Position numbers and translations under genes: made by a program | Part shown: positions 23,317 to 30,717 of the stretch, piece by piece | Layout: every line of letters begins with the position of its first letter | Position numbering within the stretch: the first letter of the stretch is position 1 | Notes under the pieces: generated by a model | What the model was told of the DNA's origin: nothing | Databases searched by the model: none | What the model saw: only the letters and a program-made list of their open reading frames with translations | Assembly: GCF_946479715.1 (NCBI RefSeq) | Contig: NZ_CAMLHF010000020.1 | Location: 1 to 42,016, forward strand | Direction: 5' to 3' | From: an uncultured Pedobacter sp. | Lineage (GTDB): Bacteria; Bacteroidota; Bacteroidia; Sphingobacteriales; Sphingobacteriaceae | Length of the DNA: 42,016 nucleotides

Positions 23317-24759
23317 ATGCTAAATAAGTACCAATCGGAGTTTCAAAGCTGGATTGAAAAGGAAAAAAAGGCAATTCAATTAATCAATATTGTAGGACAG
23401 CTATGGTTTGATAAATCAATTGAACTGGTACTATTCAGAAAACCTTTGTTTGACATAGGTAGCAGTGAGATACTTTCCTACCATCAATACGCTAAGGAAG
23501 TTAGCGGGAAAGACATTAACATTTATGAAACACTGGAGTTAGCTAAAACAATAGCAAACAGTAACCTGGCCCCTTCCCGGATTGACATAGGAAGATTAGC
23601 AGCCGAATGGCTTGAGGACAAGAACACCAATATCCAGGATTTCGTAATTGGCAAGCTAAGCAAGCACATCGGTAAAGATAAGATCAACTTAAAACCTAAG
23701 GATGTTATATTGTTTGGATTTGGCCGTATTGGGCGCATAGCTGCAAGAGAATTAGTTTTGCAGGCCGGAAAAGGAGAACAATTACGGCTACGTGCAATCG
23801 TAACCAGGGGTCACAACGACGAAGAGCTCATTAAAAGAGCAGAACTAATGCGCACTGATTCTGTTCATGGCCCATTTAATGGTACCATAATCGAGGATTT
23901 TGAAAACCATGCACTAATTATAAATGGGCAAACCATTTATTTCGTTGAGGCTGAACAACCGGAAGATATAGATTACACAGTTTATGGAATTCAGGATGCC
24001 CTGTTAATTGACAACACAGGCATTTTCCGTGAACGGGAAGACTTAAGCAGGCACCTGCAAGCTAAAGGAATAGCAAAGGTACTACTTACTGCTCCGGCAA
24101 AGGGTAATGTGCCCAATATTGTAGCAGGGATTAATGATTTAGAGATTGATTTTGATAAGGAAACCATCTTTTCTAACGCATCGTGCACTACTAATGCCAT
24201 AGTCCCTGTATTAAAATTAATAGATGATTGTTTTGGAATTGAAAAGGGACATATAGAAACAATACATTCCTATACAAACGATCAAAATCTACTGGATAAT
24301 TACCATAAAAAATACCGACGGGGTCGTGCCGCAGCATTAAATCTCGTAATTACCGAAACAGGGGCAGATAGAGCTGTAGCTAAAGTACTTCCTCATTTAG
24401 GAGGAAAACTAACCGGGAATGCGGTACGTGTTCCCACACCCAACGTATCCTTAGCCATACTAAATCTGTCACTAAACAAAGTATCATCAAAGGAAGAAAT
24501 CAGCGAGATATTGAAACAGGCCTCCCTTTTTGGGAATCTGTCCGAACAAATCGAATATTCAATTTCCAATGAATTAGTAAGCACAGACCTCATAGGCAAT
24601 AGCCATTCGGCTATTATAGATGGACCTGCAACAATTATGGCCAAAGACAACAAATCTGTAGTAATATATGTGTGGTACGACAATGAATATGGTTATACCA
24701 GACAGGTTATCCGTCTCGCCAAAAAAGTTGCAGGCGTGGTTAGGTTAACTTATTACTAG
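23317..24759 (+). CDS. Glyceraldehyde-3-phosphate dehydrogenase, long form
   Basis: A 480-residue GAPDH with an N-terminal helical extension of about 125 residues before the usual catalytic core; standard GAPDH is about 335. In the core, LFGFGRIGRIAAREL (132-146) is the NAD Rossmann motif, SNASCTTNA carries nucleophile C290, and HSYTNDQ carries H317. The RRGRAAALNLVITETGADRA and VPTPNVSLAILNL segments complete the phosphate and substrate sites. Long forms are known in Bacteroidota and some proteobacteria, often beside a normal-length paralogue, and may favour the gluconeogenic direction; this is inference. It interconverts glyceraldehyde-3-phosphate and 1,3-bisphosphoglycerate in the cytoplasm. 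It converges with the next gene, sharing a CTAG stop. Confidence 0.93.
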   Translation: MLNKYQSEFQSWIEKEKKAIQLINIVGQLWFDKSIELVLFRKPLFDIGSSEILSYHQYAKEVSGKDINIYETLELAKTIANSNLAPSRIDIGRLAAEWLEDKNTNIQDFVIGKLSKHIGKDKINLKPKDVILFGFGRIGRIAARELVLQAGKGEQLRLRAIVTRGHNDEELIKRAELMRTDSVHGPFNGTIIEDFENHALIINGQTIYFVEAEQPEDIDYTVYGIQDALLIDNTGIFREREDLSRHLQAKGIAKVLLTAPAKGNVPNIVAGINDLEIDFDKETIFSNASCTTNAIVPVLKLIDDCFGIEKGHIETIHSYTNDQNLLDNYHKKYRRGRAAALNLVITETGADRAVAKVLPHLGGKLTGNAVRVPTPNVSLAILNLSLNKVSSKEEISEILKQASLFGNLSEQIEYSISNELVSTDLIGNSHSAIIDGPATIMAKDNKSVVIYVWYDNEYGYTRQVIRLAKKVAGVVRLTYY

Positions 24760-25022
24760 AAATCTATATCAATAAGGCTGCTTAGTGGGATATGAACCCC
24801 GCTCTTTAATTGAAGATATCTCTCAGTAACAGACCAAACGGTAGTACTAACTGTTTTTGGTCCTTCTGTAGTGTTAAATGTAATATCCGCTTTTGATTTG
24901 AATTCGTTTCCCAGTCGTTGTGCGGAGTTTAACTTATCTCTTAATTCTTCTGTGTGATTCTGATCGGCTGAAACGATTTTACTGATATCTATTGATTCTT
25001 TTTCTATTAATTCCCCTAACAT
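24756..25022 (-). CDS. Small protein of unknown function (88 aa)
   Basis: I do not recognise it beyond a small soluble protein. It is 88 residues, with an acidic helical first half (MLGELIEKESIDISKIVSAD) and a strand-rich second half (ADITFNTTEGPKTVSTTVWS, then KSGVHIPLSSLIDIDF) that looks like a small beta-barrel or SH3-like fold. Codon use and amino-acid mix look genuine, and it is not a shadow frame. Its stop TAG overlaps the GAPDH stop in the palindrome CTAG. The upstream side faces the M28 peptidase gene. Confidence 0.75.
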   Translation of the reverse strand: MLGELIEKESIDISKIVSADQNHTEELRDKLNSAQRLGNEFKSKADITFNTTEGPKTVSTTVWSVTERYLQLKSGVHIPLSSLIDIDF

Positions 25023-25145
25023 AGTATTATGACTTATTCTTACTTAAATATGCATTTAATCTATTTAAATAACAATAGGACATGAAAAGAGTTACAAATA
25101 TCATTCTGTATCTTTACTTTAGTATTATATACCAATCATAGCAAA

Positions 25146-26078
25146 ATGAAACTCTACCCTTTAATATTCCTTAGCTTATTGTTAAGCTGTAGTTCTGTAA
25201 AAAAAACAGATGCCCAAGCTGGAAGTCAGCTACTTAAAGATGTAGAAGTATTATCTTCCGATGCTTATGAAGGAAGAAAAACGGGAACAAAAGGTGCCGA
25301 AATGGCACGTCTATATATAGTGTCCCGGTTTAAAGAAATTGGGTTAAAAACTTTACCATCATTTTCTGGCTATGAGATGCCATTTACCTTTACAGGCAAA
25401 AAAGGCACTGCCATTGAAGGTAAAAATATGCTTGCATATGTAGAAGGAAAGAGTAAAAATATAATAGTTATATCTGCCCATTATGATCATATCGGCATTA
25501 TAAACAATGAAATTTACAATGGCGCTGATGATAATGCTTCGGGAATTGCTACATTATTGAAGCTGGCCTCACATTATATAAAGAATAAACCTGACCATAC
25601 TTTAATTTTTGCCGCGTTTGATGCCGAAGAAGCAGGCTTACAAGGAGCGAAAGCCTTTATAAAAAACCCTCCAGTTCAACTTGAGAATATCAAACTCAAT
25701 ATAAATATGGATATGGTGAGCCACAACGACAAAGGTGAGCTTTATGCCTGTGGCACATTTAAATACCCTCAGTTAAAACCATCTGTTTTTAGCAAGAACT
25801 CTAAAATAAAAATAATTTTAGGCCACGATGACCCAAAACTGGGCAGCAACGACTGGACAAATCAAAGTGACCATTCGGCTTTTAACGACAGGGATATACC
25901 CTTTATTTATTTCGGAGTGGAAGATCATAAGGATTATCATAAAGCTACTGATGAGTTTAAAAACATCAATCCTGCATTTTTCACCAATGCAAGCGAAGCA
26001 ATCCTTGAAATAACCCAAAGACTAGACCATCAACTTTATTTGAAGTCGGTAATCAACGAAAAGAAAACAATAAATTAA
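25146..26078 (+). CDS. M28 family metallopeptidase, lipoprotein
   Basis: A 310-residue zinc aminopeptidase-like lipoprotein. The signal peptide ends in the lipobox LLLSC with C15 as the lipid-modified residue. The M28 core holds the two-zinc site: H112 in SAHYDH, bridging D128 in GADDNASG, E161/E162 in FDAEEAGLQG (catalytic Glu and ligand), D189 in NMDMVS, and the distal His in EDHKDYHKATDE. Family members remove N-terminal residues from peptides in the periplasm or at the outer membrane. It converges with the S41 protease gene with only 7 nt between stops. Both are envelope proteases and may act on related substrates, but they are not one operon. Confidence 0.93.
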   Translation: MKLYPLIFLSLLLSCSSVKKTDAQAGSQLLKDVEVLSSDAYEGRKTGTKGAEMARLYIVSRFKEIGLKTLPSFSGYEMPFTFTGKKGTAIEGKNMLAYVEGKSKNIIVISAHYDHIGIINNEIYNGADDNASGIATLLKLASHYIKNKPDHTLIFAAFDAEEAGLQGAKAFIKNPPVQLENIKLNINMDMVSHNDKGELYACGTFKYPQLKPSVFSKNSKIKIILGHDDPKLGSNDWTNQSDHSAFNDRDIPFIYFGVEDHKDYHKATDEFKNINPAFFTNASEAILEITQRLDHQLYLKSVINEKKTIN

Positions 26079-26085
26079 GTTAGGG

Positions 26086-27654
26086 TTATTTTCGGTTTTC
26101 AATCATCCCAACAAATTCACCACTCGATTTACCTCCAAGTGCCTGCAAACGGGTTGATTTAGATCTATCCGAGGTAGTGGATACTTTTGCCTGGCTGGTA
26201 GCTGTTATGCCCGGAGCCAGAATATTAATAGCTTCTGCAGTACAATCATCTTTAGGATTACCAAAATCATACATCACATCTCCAGAAGCGAACTCAAATC
26301 CTTTAACATCGGGAACCATTCCAGTATAATAACCGCCGCCACCCACAGAGTTTTTAGTTTCAAACATTGAGAAATAAACGTCATACTTATTCTCCAATGT
26401 TATAGGGAAAAAACCAACCGGTTTTCCATAAGAAGTCTCCCCTACCAATTTAACCGTCATGTGAGGTTTAAGGCTATTTATTACAAGTTCACTAGCAGAA
26501 GCAGTATACTGTTCAACAATAAACACTATATTCTTCACTCCCGTTAGATTTCCGGTTTTTTGGAATGTAGTGGTATTGCCGCTTACGGTATAATCCTCGT
26601 CAAAATAAGTTCCTACGGCTTGCCCATCATCATTAACAGCGGGCTGATTCTTTAATATCGTAGCTTTTTTGTTCTGCATTGTGGCATTAAAGTGTTCCGT
26701 GAACATTACGCCAGAAGTACCGGTAGGTGCAATAAGATTAATAAGATGTTGTGCTGTACTTATATAACCACCACCATTATATCTCAAATCAACAATAAGA
26801 TCGGTTACTCCTTTGGCAGCAAAATTATTGAATACTGCGGTTAATGCACTTTCAGAATTTTCTTTATTTGAGAACCTTGCATAGGCCAAATAACCTATCT
26901 TTTTACTACTAGCTGTAAAAACAGTGTCTTTATATATCGGACTGCTCTTATATAAACTCTTATTAAGTGTTTTAGTGAAACTTACACTCCCATTTTTTCC
27001 CATAAGGGTTATCGTAGCTCCTTCAAGTGCACTTTGGATTTTATCTACTTCTACACTAAAGTTAGTCCCGTAGGTTACTCCGTTTACAGATGTAATTTCA
27101 TCACCTCTTTTAAAACCTGCTTTAGCTGCCGGGGAATTTGGATACACGGCAGTCACAAAGATATCATAGTCTGAATTAGACGGCCCAAAATAGCCAAACC
27201 TTAAACCAACGTCGTTACCGTTTCCTTCCAAGTCAACTGACAACTTTGTACCAGGTATACTTGCAGTAGGATTTTTATCGGCTTTATCGAAAATATAGGA
27301 ATACTTAGGTTCTGGTTGATTGCTTAAATAATCGGGAGATTTCGACGCTTTAACTATATTATATAAGTTAGCTTCGTACTTTTCGAGGTTCGTTCCCCCA
27401 TTAGCACTATATTGTCGTGGCTCAAAAGCATCGTATGTAGGCAACGATTCATTCCAGAAATAAACTTCCTTAGCATATAGAAATAAGGAATCATTTGTTA
27501 GATCTACCCTATTTGTTGTAGGAGTTTGTTTGGTATTTTGCGTATCCTGCGGTTCCGGATCAGGTGTAGTTTTATTTTTTTTACATGCACTAAATACAAT
27601 GCAAATCCCCAACACCGAACCAATTACGTAATTTTTTACAAGGCTATTTTTCAT
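26086..27654 (-). CDS. S41 family C-terminal-processing-type protease with PDZ domain, lipoprotein
   Basis: A 522-residue serine protease. The lipobox VFSAC gives lipidated C24, followed by a low-complexity Pro/Thr/Gln linker (about 28-50). An N-terminal helical region precedes a PDZ domain (about 135-215; AVYPNSPAAKAGFKRGDEIT) and the S41 core: KIGYLAYARFSN, DLIVDLRYNGGGYISTAQHL, EQYTASASELVINSLKPH with the catalytic Ser, and the Lys in SYGKPVGFFP. The Ser/Lys dyad is intact. Such Bacteroidota lipoproteins are envelope proteases of the CtpA/tricorn-core type. There is a 46-nt gap to the HAD-like gene upstream, so it may be part of the lolD transcript or have its own start. Confidence 0.93.
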   Translation of the reverse strand: MKNSLVKNYVIGSVLGICIVFSACKKNKTTPDPEPQDTQNTKQTPTTNRVDLTNDSLFLYAKEVYFWNESLPTYDAFEPRQYSANGGTNLEKYEANLYNIVKASKSPDYLSNQPEPKYSYIFDKADKNPTASIPGTKLSVDLEGNGNDVGLRFGYFGPSNSDYDIFVTAVYPNSPAAKAGFKRGDEITSVNGVTYGTNFSVEVDKIQSALEGATITLMGKNGSVSFTKTLNKSLYKSSPIYKDTVFTASSKKIGYLAYARFSNKENSESALTAVFNNFAAKGVTDLIVDLRYNGGGYISTAQHLINLIAPTGTSGVMFTEHFNATMQNKKATILKNQPAVNDDGQAVGTYFDEDYTVSGNTTTFQKTGNLTGVKNIVFIVEQYTASASELVINSLKPHMTVKLVGETSYGKPVGFFPITLENKYDVYFSMFETKNSVGGGGYYTGMVPDVKGFEFASGDVMYDFGNPKDDCTAEAINILAPGITATSQAKVSTTSDRSKSTRLQALGGKSSGEFVGMIENRK

Positions 27655-27700
27655 TTAAATAATTTTATCACCAACACCCGGTTCGGAGGTATAAACGTAA

Positions 27701-28315
27701 TCAAGGTACTAATAGTTTATCAACATTCAAATAATCAACCCCTGCATTTATAGCACATTCTTCATCTAGTTTAAGCTTACCAACCATCAGCACATCTTCT
27801 TTCTTTAAATTATGTTTATCCAGAATCATTTGAATCCCCTCTGGAGAAGGCTTAGAGGACATTTCTTCCGCAAAATAAACAGTAAGATAGCTTTCTAATC
27901 CATGCCATTCCATCTGCTTAATTTTATTAAGCTGCATCATAGGATCGTCATTGGTGAATATAAATATTTGCTTACGTTCAACAGTGATCTCCTGCAGAAA
28001 GCTCAGCATCTCATTAAACATCAATAGCTTTAAGGGCAAACGCGCGCTTAAGAAAAGCAAATCAAAATTCACTTTATACTTTAACGGCATATCAAATTGG
28101 GCTGCTGTTTTCTCAAAAATATCCTCGCTACCTGTTGCAATATAGGTTTGCTGCATAATTTTAAGAATTTCATCAGCGCTTATTTGCTCTGCATATTCTA
28201 TAAATTGAGCAAATAAATAATAAACCTGTAGCAAGTAATCCTTTTGTGGATAAAGGACATCATCCAGTTCAAAAACAAATGCTTGCTTATCTTTTAAATA
28301 ATGTTCAAATGCCAT
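27701..28315 (-). CDS. HAD-superfamily-like protein with altered catalytic residues
   Basis: A 204-residue protein with a HAD fold pattern: motif I at FVFELDDVLYP (13-23), a helical cap, motif II in IFTNDD, motif III Lys in SSKPSPEG, and motif IV at LMVGKLKLDEECAINAG. The usual nucleophile Asp of motif I is Glu (E16), while the second Asp (D18) is kept, and the first Asp of motif IV is Lys. Phosphatase activity is therefore doubtful, and a binding role or a changed reaction is possible. The gene starts within the stop of the preATP-grasp gene (TAATG) and is third in the lolD operon. It shows no frameshift, so it is not a plain pseudogene. Confidence 0.82.
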   Translation of the reverse strand: MAFEHYLKDKQAFVFELDDVLYPQKDYLLQVYYLFAQFIEYAEQISADEILKIMQQTYIATGSEDIFEKTAAQFDMPLKYKVNFDLLFLSARLPLKLLMFNEMLSFLQEITVERKQIFIFTNDDPMMQLNKIKQMEWHGLESYLTVYFAEEMSSKPSPEGIQMILDKHNLKKEDVLMVGKLKLDEECAINAGVDYLNVDKLLVP

Positions 28316-28644
28316 TAAATATTAGTTAAATGGATGATCTGATCTTTTTCGGGCATTAGCACCTGAATATTAAACTCCTCAAAAAGCACTTGCGACTTTG
28401 ATATATCAGCAATTTCAAATTCATGCAAAGGTAAAACCGCATCTACCCCCTCGTTGAGACAATGATTTAACAAATTATGGGCAATAATTTCATCATTTCG
28501 TTCTCCTAAAGAAATAAAATAGTATCGTGCAGACGGAAAAGAAGGCATATCGCCATAATCAGCCAGTACAATATTATCATCTGCAAAAGTTTTAATCAGT
28601 TTTAGCGACTGAGCAGATTTCCCTCCCGTTATTAATATCTTCAA
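28315..28644 (-). CDS. Stand-alone preATP-grasp-like domain (109 aa)
   Basis: A 109-residue protein that resembles only the N-terminal preATP-grasp domain of carbamoyl-phosphate-synthase-like or PylC-like ligases: MKILITGGKSAQSLKLIKTF with a Rossmann-type glycine turn, ADYGDMPSFPSARYYF, and EGVDAVLPLHEFEIADIS. In full-length relatives the ATP-grasp core would follow; here the frame stops at HLTNI and the HAD-like gene begins at once. It may be the remnant of a larger enzyme or a functional short form that pairs with the HAD-like protein. It starts 3 nt after lolD, so all three are probably translated from one mRNA. The assignment rests on pattern only. Confidence 0.65.
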   Translation of the reverse strand: MKILITGGKSAQSLKLIKTFADDNIVLADYGDMPSFPSARYYFISLGERNDEIIAHNLLNHCLNEGVDAVLPLHEFEIADISKSQVLFEEFNIQVLMPEKDQIIHLTNI

Positions 28645-28647
28645 AAT

Positions 28648-29298
28648 TTAAATAATTAAACCGTCTTTCATTGTAACCACCCTATCGCTAATCTTAGCCA
28701 GATCCTCATTATGTGTAACAATCACAAAAGTCTGTTTAAAATTATCTCTAAGGGTAATAAAGAATTGATGTAGTGAGTTAGCGTTGGCTGAATCCAAATT
28801 ACCGGATGGCTCATCAGCAAGAATAATTGCCGGATTATTTATCAGTGCTCTTGCTACAGCAATACGCTGTTGTTCGCCACCAGATAACTGATTAGGCTTA
28901 TGATCTGCCCTATCCTTTAAACCCAAAAGCTCAAGGAGCTCAGTTGCCCTTGCCATTGCCTGTTTTGTAGGCACCTTAGCTATAAATGCAGGAATACAAA
29001 TGTTCTCAAGAGCAGTAAACTCAGGTAAAAGATGATGAAACTGAAAAACAAAACCGATATTCTTATTTCTAAAAACACTTAGTAGCTCACCTGATAGCTT
29101 GTTAACTTTAGAACCATTCAGTTCTACCGTACCATCGTCGGGCTTGTCCAGTGTACCCAAAATATGGAGCAAGGTACTTTTTCCCGCACCCGAAGCACCA
29201 ATAATACTTACAATTTCGCCTTTTTTGACCTCAAAATCTACTCCTTTTAATATCGGTAGATTTCCATAAGCTTTTTTTATACCTGTGGCTTTTAGCAT
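28648..29298 (-). CDS. lolD: ABC transporter ATP-binding protein, LolD-like
   Basis: A 216-residue ABC ATPase of the MacB/LolD group. Walker [11 protein letters not shown] (near 34-43), Q-loop in [16 protein letters not shown], the signature [15 protein letters not shown], Walker [13 protein letters not shown] and the switch His in VIVTHNEDL are present. Together with LolC/LolE it would extract lipoproteins from the inner membrane for delivery to the outer membrane. No LolCE gene is in the window. The frame is open to 29337, but [12 protein letters not shown] at 29298 is the normal family start. It heads an operon with the preATP-grasp and HAD-like genes. LolD versus another MacB-type ATPase cannot be fully separated by sequence. 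Confidence 0.85.
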   Translation of the reverse strand: MLKATGIKKAYGNLPILKGVDFEVKKGEIVSIIGASGAGKSTLLHILGTLDKPDDGTVELNGSKVNKLSGELLSVFRNKNIGFVFQFHHLLPEFTALENICIPAFIAKVPTKQAMARATELLELLGLKDRADHKPNQLSGGEQQRIAVARALINNPAIILADEPSGNLDSANANSLHQFFITLRDNFKQTFVIVTHNEDLAKISDRVVTMKDGLII

Positions 29299-29368
29299 AA
29301 ATGCAAACTTACAAAAACATAGCACAAGGTTAAACAAATATGATATAACAAAAAATCCTAAATTTTTC

Positions 29369-29398
29369 TTGGAAGTTCAGATTTATCGCTTAACTTTG
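29369..29398 (+). promoter_or_regulatory. Bacteroidota-type promoter of the 6-TM protein/HTH operon
   Basis: TTG at 29369-29371, a 19-nt spacer and TAACTTTG at 29391-29398, an exact -33/-7 arrangement. The -7 box overlaps the first arm of the operator-like inverted repeat described next, so a protein bound there would block transcription. ATG follows at 29419. Confidence 0.7.
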
Positions 29399-29419
29399 AA
29401 AAACAAAGTACTTTTAAAA
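29393..29419 (+). promoter_or_regulatory. Operator-like inverted repeat, copy 1
   Basis: ACTTTG (29393-29398), five A, CAAAGT (29404-29409) is a perfect 6-bp inverted repeat; AAAGTACTTT (29405-29414) is a second, overlapping palindrome. The 27-nt block recurs at 30361-30387 with two differences. It overlaps the -7 box of this operon, which also encodes a winged-helix regulator, so autoregulation is the simplest reading. Confidence 0.65.
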
Positions 29420-30048
29420 TGAGTAACAAGGAAGAACAGCTAAATGCATTGAACGACATCAAAAAAATGATGGATCGTTCATCAAGATTTATTTCTTTAA
29501 GTGGGTTATCAGGAGTTTTTGCTGGTTTTACTGCGCTGGTGGGTGCTTACCTTGCTCATTTAGAAATAGCAAATAGTTTAAATGGCACTTATGAATATGG
29601 CTATACTCAGGATGATCTGGAAGCCAATTTAATCAAAATTGGCCTGGGAGTACTTATTGTTGCGCTAATAGGCGGTTTCCTCCTTACTCTTAGACAAACC
29701 AGAATAAAGAAACTACCATTCTGGGACCGAACCTCTAAAAATTTATTGATCAATTTAGCAATTCCGCTAATCGCAGGAGGTTTGTTTATTATCGGGCTTC
29801 TTCTGGCCCATCCTGGCACCTATGGTTTAATAGCGCCTTCATGTTTGTTATTTTATGGATTGGCCTTGATTAATGCCAGTAAATATACTTATACCGACAT
29901 TCGTTTTCTGGGTTTCTGCGAAGTAGTACTAGGATTGATAGCTATGTTTAACATTGGATACGGACTCTATTTCTGGGCTTTTGGTTTTGGTGTGCTTCAT
30001 ATTTTTTATGGATTGCTGATGTATTTTAAGTACGAAAGGACTAAATAA
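29419..30048 (+). CDS. Six-TM membrane protein of unknown function, partner of HTH_34 regulator
   Basis: A 209-residue inner-membrane protein. A soluble, charged N-terminus (MSNKEEQLNALNDIKKMMDR) precedes about six hydrophobic segments near residues 26-45, 72-92, 108-128, 133-152, 158-178 and 184-204. I see no catalytic or transport motif. The stop overlaps the start of the winged-helix regulator by one base, so translation is coupled. The combination of such a membrane protein with an HTH_34-type regulator is something I recognise from Bacteroidota genomes, but its function is not known to me. A membrane sensor or the product being controlled are both possible. Confidence 0.78.
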   Translation: MSNKEEQLNALNDIKKMMDRSSRFISLSGLSGVFAGFTALVGAYLAHLEIANSLNGTYEYGYTQDDLEANLIKIGLGVLIVALIGGFLLTLRQTRIKKLPFWDRTSKNLLINLAIPLIAGGLFIIGLLLAHPGTYGLIAPSCLLFYGLALINASKYTYTDIRFLGFCEVVLGLIAMFNIGYGLYFWAFGFGVLHIFYGLLMYFKYERTK

Positions 30049-30344
30049 TGAAGAACCCAATTGGAGCCCTTAACAAGATATTTGATAGTCGGATAAGACT
30101 AGGTGTGATGTCTATTTTGATTGTAAACGACAGCATTAGTTTTAATGAACTGAAACAAATGCTGGAACTTACAGATGGCAACCTTGCCTCTCACCTGAAC
30201 ACTTTGGAACAAGCAGAATATTTAAAAGTTCAAAAGTCATTTATTGGAAAAAAAACAAACACTACATATATACTTACAGATTTGGGTAGACAAGCATTTA
30301 AAACTCATTTGGATGCTTTAGAAAAGATGATTAAAAGTCTTTAA
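30048..30344 (+). CDS. Winged-helix transcriptional regulator (HTH_34-like)
   Basis: A 98-residue single-domain winged helix-turn-helix protein of the MarR/ArsR-like HTH_34 type. Helix 1 is IGALNKIFDSRIRLGVMSIL, the recognition helix lies in LTDGNLASHLNTLEQAEYL, and the wing in SFIGKKTNTTYILTDLGRQ. No Cys pair or metal site is present, so it is not a classic metal sensor. It should be a dimer that binds an inverted repeat. The near-identical operator-like blocks at 29393 and 30361 flank this gene and precede both transcription units, so it probably represses itself and the downstream membrane-protein operon. Confidence 0.92.
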   Translation: MKNPIGALNKIFDSRIRLGVMSILIVNDSISFNELKQMLELTDGNLASHLNTLEQAEYLKVQKSFIGKKTNTTYILTDLGRQAFKTHLDALEKMIKSL

Positions 30345-30360
30345 TTTTTTTTATCTACTT

Positions 30361-30387
30361 ACTTTGAAACACAAAGCACTTTTAAAA
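30361..30387 (+). promoter_or_regulatory. Operator-like inverted repeat, copy 2
   Basis: ACTTTG (30361-30366), AAACA, CAAAGC (30372-30377), then ACTTTTAAAA. It differs from copy 1 at two of 27 positions. TTACTTTG at 30359-30366 is a near -7 box (one mismatch), placed over the first arm exactly as in copy 1. It stands before the 100-aa/DUF4173/ferritin-like gene set. Confidence 0.6.
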
Positions 30388-30394
30388 ACAAAAA

Positions 30395-30697
30395 ATGGAA
30401 ACAACGTCAATTAATCAAATTACAACCATTGCCAAAGAATGCACTAAATATTCATTTGTTGCAGGATCTGCACTCTTCTTATTTTATTGCCTCACAAAAT
30501 TCAGTCCCTTGGTTCCAGTAGGCCTCTTATACATCATGCTTGCTTTAGTGATCAACTCAATTGTCTTTCTGAGCTTATTGATTACAATAATCGTTCACCC
30601 TGAGCATTGCCTTACACTGTTAAAAACAGCAGTTGTTATGCTATTTAACCTCCCTGTAGCTTTTGCATACATGTGGATAGTTACAAATCACCTTTAA
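30395..30697 (+). CDS. Small membrane protein (100 aa), unknown function
   Basis: A 100-residue protein with three likely membrane spans (about 20-37, 41-64 and 78-96) and a short soluble N-terminus METTSINQITTIAKEC. No motif is recognisable. It is the first gene after operator copy 2 and lies 20 nt before the DUF4173-like gene, so they are probably co-transcribed. Length, hydrophobicity and operon position support it as real, although its role is unknown. Confidence 0.72.
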   Translation: METTSINQITTIAKECTKYSFVAGSALFLFYCLTKFSPLVPVGLLYIMLALVINSIVFLSLLITIIVHPEHCLTLLKTAVVMLFNLPVAFAYMWIVTNHL

Positions 30698-30717
30698 TCT
30701 AAAAAAACTACACTCAC

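Noticed and set aside
27701..28644. Frameshifted remains of one gene
   Set aside because: The two proteins have different folds and a regular TAATG overlap; there is no interrupted frame to join.
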